43,951 nucleotides of DNA from an uncultured Paraprevotella sp. (GTDB lineage: Bacteria; Bacteroidota; Bacteroidia; Bacteroidales; Bacteroidaceae), in contig URDY01000024.1 of assembly GCA_900546665.1 (NCBI GenBank), forward strand, positions 1-43,951, read 5' to 3'. How positions within the stretch are numbered: the stretch's first letter is position 1; each line of letters begins with the position of its first letter. Made by a program: the position numbers and the translations under genes. Below are positions 34,577 through 41,312 of the stretch, piece after piece. Under the pieces are notes generated by a model, which saw only the letters and a list, made by a program, of their open reading frames with translations, did no database searches and was not told the DNA's origin.

Positions 34577-36406
34577 ATGAATACAAATAGCATTGCCAAT
34601 CAAAATTGAACAATTAACGCTCCCGCTGGCGCAACTTACTTGTCAGACTTTCTGACTGAGATTCCCACTAACTGCCTGTTCAACAAGAAGCAGACAGGTT
34701 GCGGTGCTACCGAGTTGGCTATCCCTAACTCCATTCCAACCATTATCGCCATGCCTTACGTGGCATTGGTAAAGAACAAGACCATCTACCGCAAAGATGA
34801 TATTTCTGTACTGGGCGTTTACGAGGGTATTGGAGCGCAGGACATTATCGACTATGCACAGAACCATTCTCCATTAAAGATAGCTGTTACATACGATTCC
34901 CTGCCACGAACTATTAAAGCATTGCAAAGTATCGGCATAGACCCTTATAAAGATACTTTCCTGCTGGTGGATGAATGACACGTACTGTTCAACTCCTATT
35001 CGTTCCGTCATAACGCCATTAAGAATTTACTTGCAGAAGCCGCTAAATTCGATAAGGCAACTTATATGACAGCTACCCCTATTGAGCAGGAGTATGTTTT
35101 AGAGGAGTTGAAACACCTGCCTGTTTTCGAAATCAACTGACCGCATCTGCAAGAGGTCAAAATCCGTTCCCGCCAAACATCCAAGCCTGCACAGTATATC
35201 GTCAAGGAGTGCCGCAAGGTATTAGATAACGGCTTACCCCATAACCTGCATATCTTCGTAAACAGCGTGGAGTTTACTGCAAAAGTAATCGACCTTGCAA
35301 AACTCACTCCCGAACAGGTTAAAGTGGTCTGTTCGGTTAGCGGGGACAATGGAGAGAATAACCAACGCAAGTTGGGCAAGGATTATCCCATCGGTCAGCC
35401 GTCAGATCCCGTGAAGAAAATCAACTTCTATACCTCTACCTGTTTTGAGGGTTGCGATATTTACGACGAGAACGGCGTTACATTCATCGTTAGCGACGGC
35501 AACAAGTCCAATACGCTCCTGGATATTTCGACCTTGTTTACACAGATTTGTGGACGCTTACGGGATTCCAAATACAAAGGCGAGATTATCCATGTCTATT
35601 CCACGACCAAGTACAGCCGTGATGTTACCCTCGATGAATTCGTGGCATCGACAAAGAAAGTGTTTGCAGAAGCGGTAGATTATGCCAAGGAGATAAATGG
35701 ATTGAGTGAAACGGCACGGGAAAAGACCTTATCGAAAATCAAATATATCAACGAACAATATGTAAGGATAGAAGATAATCGCCTTATCGTGGATAAGAAC
35801 CTCGCCAATATGGATATTGTGAATTTCAAAATCTGCCGTCATATTTACAGAACCTATGTAAACCTTACGAATGAACTGCAACGAAACGGTTACACGATAA
35901 CCCGCCACACGTTCAGCGAGATTATGGAGAAGATAGAGAACAAGACCAACGCAAGGGTTACGCTCAAAGACTTGTTCGATGAATACCACCGTCTGAAAAC
36001 GACCAAGCCATTCTTTTCGTTGGAGAGCCACGAGGATTTATGCGCTCAAATAGCTGTTAAATATCCATTGGTAAAGCAGGCTTACGACGAGTTGGGAATG
36101 AACAAGGTACAGGCGTTAAAATACCATGTAGGCAATATCAAGAGGGAATTGATGAAACGCCAGCCAGCATCTACCGAGTATAAAATCGTGAAGATGATAA
36201 ACACGACCTTTCAAAAGCAGACACCTATTACCAAAAGTAAGGTCAAAGCAGAATTGCAACGCATTTACGATGATTTGGGGATAAAGCAGACTGCAAAGGC
36301 AAACGACCTCAATAAATGATACGAGGTAAAGCAGACCACACCCAAGATTGACGGCAAGACAACGGCCTGCATAACGATTATAAGGGATAGGATGATTGCA
36401 AAGTAA
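34577..36406 (+). CDS. SF2 helicase-like gene with four in-frame TGA codons at apparent Trp positions
   Basis: A single frame from ATG 34577 to TAA 36404-36406 gives 609 codons plus stop. It is interrupted only by TGA at 34607, 34976, 35138 and 36317 (codons 11, 134, 188 and 581). Reading TGA as Trp yields a coherent DExH-type protein. A P-loop-like KKQTGCGATEL occurs near residues 37-47, DE-W-H at 132-135 where the second TGA supplies the W, and motif III TATP in 'ATYMTATPIEQEYVLEEL'. A motif V-like 'NFYTSTCFEGCDIYDENG' and a motif VI-like QICGRLR follow. The P-loop Lys is replaced by Ala, a variant I associate with phage-type helicases. No TGG occurs in the frame. It may be a replication or defence helicase. 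Under the standard code only fragments would be made, so it is either recoded or a pseudogene. Confidence 0.75.
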
Positions 36407-36409
36407 TCC

Positions 36410-36841
36410 TTATTCATCATTAGCCATTTGCTTACGAATTAAATTAAGATTTGCTTGGAGTTGCATAAGATTTTCGTGTTGAACTTCTAAACTCTTAATG
36501 GTTGAAAGTATTGTGGGTTTGGACGGATTTTGATGTAGAAATGTTTTCAATACATCATCTGATAGATTAGTCTTAAAGGACGATTTCATTTCCTCAAGAC
36601 ATGTTCTATATGTGAAATTTGGAAACATCTCACATTCCCAACTATTATATTGTACAATCAATTTTTCTAAATTGTCTTGGACTTGTAATGATAATTTTTG
36701 AGTAGCCATAAACTGAATGGTCAAATGTTTCAATTCCTCGTTAGGTTTTGAGAAGAACTGCATTTTTATCGTCCACAGAGTAAGAAGAATACCTATAATA
36801 CCAATAACTAATTCCATATAAATATTGTCAATTTGAACCAA
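36410..36841 (-). CDS. Membrane-anchored coiled-coil hypothetical protein
   Basis: This 143-residue protein has an N-terminal transmembrane segment (about residues 10-25, LVIGIIGILLTLWTI). A helical cytoplasmic part follows, with a probable C-terminal coiled coil ('STIKSLEVQHENLMQLQANL'). No family was recognised. It lies tail to tail with the helicase gene (4 bp apart) and divergent from the DUF6908 gene. It has lower GC than the flanking plus-strand genes, suggesting a separate origin within the mosaic element. Trp codons are TGG. Confidence 0.6.
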   Translation of the reverse strand: MVQIDNIYMELVIGIIGILLTLWTIKMQFFSKPNEELKHLTIQFMATQKLSLQVQDNLEKLIVQYNSWECEMFPNFTYRTCLEEMKSSFKTNLSDDVLKTFLHQNPSKPTILSTIKSLEVQHENLMQLQANLNLIRKQMANDE

Positions 36842-36940
36842 TACAAATATAGCGATTAAATTTCATATATACTGTCCACGAACAGAGATACAGATCAAAG
36901 CCCCCGCCCCTTGTCTAATGTGAAATCAATAAAAAAAGCC

Positions 36941-37327
36941 ATGAAAACATTGGACAAAAAGGCGTCAGAAATCCTGCGTGGATTACTGGCCTTGCAAACT
37001 ACAAAAGTTGATCGGTCGGACGGTACGTATATGCCTGTTCATATCGAGATTATCGAGAAGACAGACAAGTACGACCACATTTCGCTGGCTCATTACGGCC
37101 AACAGAATGGAGATGCCATGCGTGACCCTGAAATGATTATCGCCCTGCACAAAGAAAGCCAGCAGTTCATTCCTTACTACTACCGTAATGATTATATGGG
37201 TATGGAACAGTACAGCGTAAGATGGACAAACGAGGGCATTTTGCTGAACCGTCGTTTACAGGCAGACCACACGACATTCGCTAATCGATGGCTACGCAAT
37301 ATAGCCACACAACAGCACCTATTATGA
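36941..37327 (+). CDS. DUF6908-type protein
   Basis: This 128-residue protein, started at ATG 36941, resembles DUF6908, a small family frequent on Bacteroidetes mobile elements. Typical segments are 'TLDKKASEILRGLLALQ', 'HISLAHYGQQNGDAMRDPEM' and 'YYYRNDYMGMEQYSVRW'. A TTG at 36911 could extend it by ten residues. Function is unknown. It uses TGG for Trp and TGA as its real stop, which overlaps the ATG of the next gene. That contrasts sharply with the helicase gene about 550 bp upstream. Confidence 0.75.
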   Translation: MKTLDKKASEILRGLLALQTTKVDRSDGTYMPVHIEIIEKTDKYDHISLAHYGQQNGDAMRDPEMIIALHKESQQFIPYYYRNDYMGMEQYSVRWTNEGILLNRRLQADHTTFANRWLRNIATQQHLL

Positions 37328-37599
37328 CTGCACGGCGATTAGTGGAGAACTGCGTACAGACGAATCAAACCGCAGTCGTGGATGAAATGTTGAACAAGCA
37401 CCTGCTGCCAGCCGAGTATATCTATCCCTTTATTGGGGATGTGATGGAATGGTGGCTGATTGACAGCTGGCTGGCAGAACGTCTGAAAAGAGAAAACCAA
37501 GTAATCATCGACGCCCTCGGTTGCCATTGGTGGGGACGAACAACCAGCGGACAGGCAATCTACATGGACGGCGTGATACAGAAGATTGCAGGAGAGTAA
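37324..37599 (+). CDS. Small Trp-rich hypothetical protein coupled to the DUF6908 gene
   Basis: This 91-residue protein starts at ATG 37324 within an ATGA overlap (37324-37327), so translation is probably coupled. It contains five TGG-encoded Trp, clustered in 'EWWLIDSWLAERL' and 'HWWG'. It is soluble and without recognisable domains. It probably functions together with the DUF6908 protein. Confidence 0.65.
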   Translation: MTARRLVENCVQTNQTAVVDEMLNKHLLPAEYIYPFIGDVMEWWLIDSWLAERLKRENQVIIDALGCHWWGRTTSGQAIYMDGVIQKIAGE

Positions 37600-37701
37600 A
37601 ACTCGGTCTGCATATCGACATAGCAAAAATGCAAATTACAGAGATTAGGGGTTTTGCAATTCCGAGAAGATTTTGCAACCTCTAATTTCTGTTTTTGTGT
37701 T

Positions 37702-37779
37702 GGCGTAAAGTCGAGAAATGCAGAATCAAACGACCTGCAAACCACGATTAAAGAGTTTATACAGGCGTAAAGTTGAGAA
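37702..37779. repeat. Direct repeat GGCGTAAAGTyGAGAA, 62 bp apart
   Basis: GGCGTAAAGTCGAGAA (37702-37717) and GGCGTAAAGTTGAGAA (37764-37779) differ at one base. They start a gene-poor stretch (37600-38698). Their spacing of about 62 bp is similar to that of the first two repeats upstream of the helicase gene, though the sequence differs. Confidence 0.4.
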
Positions 37780-37806
37780 CAAAGCCTACTATCCCAATAT
37801 GTAAAG

Positions 37807-37854
37807 AACAAAGTTTTGAATCCATAAGGCGTGCTATTGCATGGAAACTTTGTT
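37807..37854. repeat. Inverted repeat AACAAAGTTT / AAACTTTGTT
   Basis: Ten-base arms at 37807-37816 and 37845-37854 enclose 28 nt. It could be a protein-binding site or a weak hairpin. No gene is attached to it. Confidence 0.35.
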
Positions 37855-37904
37855 TTAGAGAACTTTGTATGGCAAAATTAACGGCAACACTCCAACGGAG
37901 AGCA

Positions 37905-37956
37905 TTGTAATTCAAAAACATTTCCTAACTTTGTGCTGTCATCGAATAGGTGACAG
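37905..37956 (+). promoter_or_regulatory. Candidate promoter and 5' hairpin in the gene-poor stretch
   Basis: TTG (37905-37907) and TAACTTTG (37926-37933) are 18 nt apart. The hairpin CTGTCA (37936-37941) / TGACAG (37951-37956) begins at about the predicted start. Downstream there is only a 27-codon reading frame (38024-38107) with a hydrophobic N-terminus, so this may drive a small RNA or peptide. The rest of 37600-38698 shows no convincing gene. Confidence 0.4.
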
Positions 37957-38246
37957 ACATATTGATTAGTGAAAGTGTTTCGCTGAATCCTCGATAGGAA
38001 ATCTGGTAAATGTTATTCTACAAATGATTAATCGTTTGTATATCATCATAATAGCATTTTGTTCAACTTGTAAGGGAAACAAAACAGGAACAAAATCAAG
38101 GATTTAAGCGATTCTCCGTTTTTCGCATTTCACTTAGTTTCATCCTTTACACTTGGTCGTACTAAAAGTGTTTTTCAAGCCATTTTTTCCTGACAACTAA
38201 TCGCTCTTCTGAGAATATATTGTTGAAGCGCATTGATGAATTGTTG

Positions 38247-38511
38247 CAGCCAAAAGAGAAAATGACAAACGTCAGTCTTATGGGTATATCCTTATTAGAT
38301 TTTGTTCTTCGCAAAGGTAACTATTTCTATCAAGTCATAGGCATATGGAAAGGCAAATATGCCTACCTAAATTTAGTTTACTTTGATTTAGCATATATAT
38401 AGGCTAATAGACTAAACTAAACTGGTTTTTCAATGGATTTCCACATTCAACCCTGCATAAATGCACAGCCAAAAGAGAAGATAACTTTACTACATATTTC
38501 TCTTTTCGCTG
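38247..38511. repeat. CAGCCAAAAGAGAA repeats, one forming a hairpin with an inverted copy
   Basis: Exact copies lie at 38247-38260 and 38466-38479. An inverted copy with one mismatch lies at 38498-38511, so the second and third can form a 14-bp stem with an 18-nt loop. The hairpin is downstream of the DUF262 gene stop and could serve as a terminator or binding site. Confidence 0.4.
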
Positions 38512-38698
38512 CAAATTTATAGGACGAATAAAGAAGTTTAAACACCCAACAATTTTAGAGGGTTAACTAAGTCTATCACTCTGAAAGTAGATAATCAGCT
38601 TATATATATAACTTGCAGAATAAAGTGTTATTTGCGATTTTGAGTAATTTTATTGTGACTCTGACGTTTATATTATTTATCCTTATAGTTCATTTACT

Positions 38699-40432
38699 TT
38701 AATCTAGCCAATTGTCCTTAATAAATGCAACAATTCTATCTCGGCGTTCTGATATTTGTATTTCATTCCATTTCTTTTCGCTCTTTAATGTCTCATATAT
38801 CTCTTTGTGAGAATAAAAAATACTATTATACATCTCCACTACACCATCATTTGCCGGATTGTGATTTTTCTTGGCAGAGTTATTCCCCCATGTAAGAAGC
38901 GATAGATTACCTATATTATTGAGATATTCATTACAAAATTCTTCGGAATATTCTACAAAATCAGGTGTTTGAGGGGTAATATGGTCTAATGTATTCGATA
39001 CAGACACATCACGGAATACATTAGTACATTCATCTGGAGACAGTAAAGGCTGGCGTGCCTTAGCACGTAAGTAGTTTTCATATTTATAGAGTACATATCT
39101 CAGTTCTCTACGATAATGATACTTATTTGCAGTGAAGTAGCGCAGACAATCTCCATTAAAATTCCAATACTCCTTAAACCCATGGCAGCACTTGTATGTA
39201 AGGTCTGCTATAAGATTGTCATATTCATCAGGTTTATATTTTTTCGCTATGGATATTAAATTGTTGGTACGATAGCCACCTAGTGTATAAGTCATTTTGA
39301 ATAATATTTTCTCCACTAATTTCAGTGCGTTATCAATAGCTGGAATATTTCTTACATCTATTCCGTTGCTATTATAATGGCAAAGTTTGAGTACCAATGG
39401 CATTGAATTAGCCTTATCAAGAATACATACATCAGCTATGGGGCTATTGAATAGATGCCAAGTATTCTCTATTTCACACATTAAAGAATAAGAACAGCAT
39501 AGTTCACTTACAAAAGAATTAATCCACTGCGTTTTATCATCAGCACGAAGCAAACTTTCTTTTATTGCATCTAATGGAGAATCATAACTTGAAAGAAATG
39601 CCGAACAATGGTATCCTAAGACTGAATCTTCTTTGGTTTCAAGTCTTTCAATATAGTTGTAAATTGAAGCAAACTTAGCTTCTACAGAGTGGATGTTACT
39701 AATTGCATTAGTGGTATTATTCCTGTATATTTGATGCATTAGAAAAGCTTTCAACTTCTCTAATGTAGTCAATCCCAAGCCTCGGTCATTTTGGAAGGCA
39801 AAGATTTGAGTTGCCGTAAGTTTTGCAGACTCACCACTCAATAAAAATGTTGTTATGATGGCATTGTCGATTACATGAAACCACTTAAAAAGAGTTCCCT
39901 CCTCAGTTTGTGTAGCCATTTTTTCTTCAAAGAAACTTGAGGCTTCACGAATACGTCGTTCTGATCTTCTTCCAGTTTCTATCCTATAATCGCTATCACA
40001 TTCAATAATTAATCGGTTAAAAAAAGAGGAATCTTCAGGGACAGTCTCAAACTTTTGGCTTCCATAACGCGGTTGAAGGTATCGCTCGTATATTTGTTCA
40101 GTAGCATATTGCATATTATTATAATCGAATCTTACAATCTTACGTTTACGCAATTCTTTCACTAAACAACTCATAAAGATGACCGTTGTAGTCAACCTTT
40201 GCTGTCCATCAATTAGCTCATATCTATTTCCTTGAGTTTTTTCAAAAAGATAATGACCAAGAAAATAGCTCGAATTATCAGGTTGGTCGATAATATCATT
40301 CAGAAACATATCAACCTGACCAACACGTCCATCTTTGCCCACTCTCCAAGAATAAGCTCTTTGATAACTTGGTATAACGAAAGTTATCATATCTTCTCCA
40401 AACAAGCGTCCGATAGTTGTTTGATTGTCCAT
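38699..40432 (-). CDS. DUF262/DUF1524 protein (GmrSD-like type IV restriction or defence nuclease)
   Basis: This 577-residue protein carries the two hallmarks of GmrSD-like enzymes in one chain. The N-terminal DUF262 ParB-like domain has PSYQRAYSW (21-29) and IDGQQRLTT (74-82), used for NTP hydrolysis. The C-terminal DUF1524 His-Me nuclease has 'NTLDHITPQTPDFVEY' and 'NNIGNLSLLTWGNNSAKKN'. The central region is helical and variable, as usual for target recognition. GmrSD cleaves DNA with glycosylated hydroxymethylcytosine. Relatives act against other phages, and the target here cannot be read from sequence. It is AT-richer than the chromosomal part. It lies in a leftward defence group downstream of the Hachiman pair. 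Confidence 0.85.
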   Translation of the reverse strand: MDNQTTIGRLFGEDMITFVIPSYQRAYSWRVGKDGRVGQVDMFLNDIIDQPDNSSYFLGHYLFEKTQGNRYELIDGQQRLTTTVIFMSCLVKELRKRKIVRFDYNNMQYATEQIYERYLQPRYGSQKFETVPEDSSFFNRLIIECDSDYRIETGRRSERRIREASSFFEEKMATQTEEGTLFKWFHVIDNAIITTFLLSGESAKLTATQIFAFQNDRGLGLTTLEKLKAFLMHQIYRNNTTNAISNIHSVEAKFASIYNYIERLETKEDSVLGYHCSAFLSSYDSPLDAIKESLLRADDKTQWINSFVSELCCSYSLMCEIENTWHLFNSPIADVCILDKANSMPLVLKLCHYNSNGIDVRNIPAIDNALKLVEKILFKMTYTLGGYRTNNLISIAKKYKPDEYDNLIADLTYKCCHGFKEYWNFNGDCLRYFTANKYHYRRELRYVLYKYENYLRAKARQPLLSPDECTNVFRDVSVSNTLDHITPQTPDFVEYSEEFCNEYLNNIGNLSLLTWGNNSAKKNHNPANDGVVEMYNSIFYSHKEIYETLKSEKKWNEIQISERRDRIVAFIKDNWLD

Positions 40433-40476
40433 TTTGTATTTAAAATTCCAATAACAATTTTATAAGTGTATGTGAA

Positions 40477-40504
40477 TAGGGTGTACATGTTTGGTACACC
40501 CTAT
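40477..40504. terminator. Hairpin between the three-repeat gene and the DUF262 gene
   Basis: TAGGGTGTAC and GTACACCCTA form a 10-bp stem in the 79-bp gap between the two leftward genes. There is no clear T run on the minus strand, so it may be a weak terminator or an mRNA processing or stability element rather than a full stop. Confidence 0.4.
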
Positions 40505-40511
40505 TTTACAT

Positions 40512-40817
40512 TTAATATGCAGAGCGGGTATTTATCTTTTTACCAGTTCTATCATAGGTGTCCAGCCAAGCACTTCTTCTCACAATGAAAGTGTCACCTG
40601 AAATACTCACAAATGAACCGATGGATTCACTAAGCGTTTTGTACTTTTTACCTGATTCATCATATAAATCGTACCATGCGCTTCGCCTTACAACGAAAAA
40701 ATTAGCAGCCCAACCAAGTACCTCACCGATACTTTCGCTGAGTGTCTTTTGTTTTTTTCCACGTTCGTCATAGATGTCATACCATGCACTACGACGTTCA
40801 ATCATTGAAATAGCCAT
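40512..40817 (-). CDS. Small protein made of three tandem RRSAWYDxYDxxGKK repeats
   Basis: From ATG 40817 the protein has 101 residues and is almost entirely three tandem units of about 36 residues, the last truncated. The units begin RRSAWYDIYDERGKKQKTL, RRSAWYDLYDESGKKYKTL and RRSAWLDTYDRTGKKINTR. Each looks like a beta-hairpin with a Trp-Tyr-Asp core and a turn at the Gly, resembling WG-type repeats. The nucleotide copies are well diverged, so the duplication is not recent. An upstream ATG at 40895 adds a low-quality stretch. Function is unknown. Its position between HamB and the DUF262 nuclease suggests an accessory, immunity or cargo role. Confidence 0.65.
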   Translation of the reverse strand: MAISMIERRSAWYDIYDERGKKQKTLSESIGEVLGWAANFFVVRRSAWYDLYDESGKKYKTLSESIGSFVSISGDTFIVRRSAWLDTYDRTGKKINTRSAY

Positions 40818-40898
40818 AATTAAATTAAGTGGTCTTACAGCTCCTTTGGGACCTTTTAAAGTTAAAAATGGGAAGCGTGGAACTGTATGCCACACTCT

Positions 40899-41016
40899 TA
40901 CTTGAAGGTCGTAGGAAACCTTGGATACAGATGTAACAATAGCAGCCCACGCTATAGCGTGAGAACCACTATGCTATCTTTGTATCCAATTTGAAAATTT
41001 CCTACGTTTTCAAGTA
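40899..41016. repeat. 118-bp imperfect inverted repeat with CACGCTATAGCGTG core
   Basis: The left arm TACTTGAA..CGTAGGAAA..TTGGATACA..ATAGCA (40899-40944) is mirrored by TGCTAT..TGTATCCAA..TTTCCTACG..TTCAAGTA (40972-41016). Centred between them is a 14-bp perfect palindrome, CACGCTATAGCGTG (40948-40961). The whole can fold into a long branched hairpin. It lies in the 495-bp gap between the three-repeat gene and HamB, which has no complete gene. Confidence 0.65.
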
Positions 41017-41159
41017 CAGGATAAGCATAACGCTTCTTTCTTTTCTAATATGTCTTGGAAAGGAGTTACCTCAAATCCAACGCAAAAATAATCAAAAGTT
41101 TCGGCAATACCTTGCTACCGAGTGATTTTTTATGCGTGAGAGTGCCAACTGCGCAAGAT

Positions 41160-41267
41160 TTATAATTTCTTGTCCTTATCTGTCGCTTTTGTCGGCATAA
41201 CCATAGTTTTGGGACCGCCCGATGTGGTCGGTTTCTTCTAAAATATTATTTCTTTTTGCTTGGGCAT
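41160..41267 (-). pseudogene. Possible small gene remnant with internal TAG
   Basis: On the minus strand ATG 41267 opens MPKQKEIIF, then TAG (41240-41238), then KKPTTSGGPKTMVMPT and ATDKDKKL before TAA at 41162-41160. The second half looks like a real, lysine-rich protein tail. It may be a decayed or degenerate small gene. Evidence is only the coherence of the peptide. Confidence 0.25.
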
Positions 41268-41312
41268 ATTGTGGAGCAACAGTTTTCAACGAGAAAAAGA
41301 ATCCCGTTCTAT

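Noticed and set aside
34577..36406. Selenocysteine as explanation of the TGA codons
   Set aside because: Four sites, no Cys-like redox context, no SECIS-like hairpin after each TGA, and the DExH box position fits Trp and not Sec.
34577..36406. Ordinary pseudogene
   Set aside because: Not fully excluded, but a long frame with only TGA stops, no TAA, TAG or frameshift, and no remaining TGG is not the usual pattern of decay.
38220..38402. TTG-started 60-residue frame
   Set aside because: No ribosome-binding context, no family resemblance, low-complexity AT-rich region, and it would start inside repeated sequence.
34017..41312. Suppressor tRNA with UCA anticodon in the intergenic stretches
   Set aside because: I looked for T-loop and D-loop motifs in 34017-34576, 36842-36940, 37600-38698 and 40818-41312 and saw no tRNA-like cloverleaf. 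The rest of the element is outside the window.
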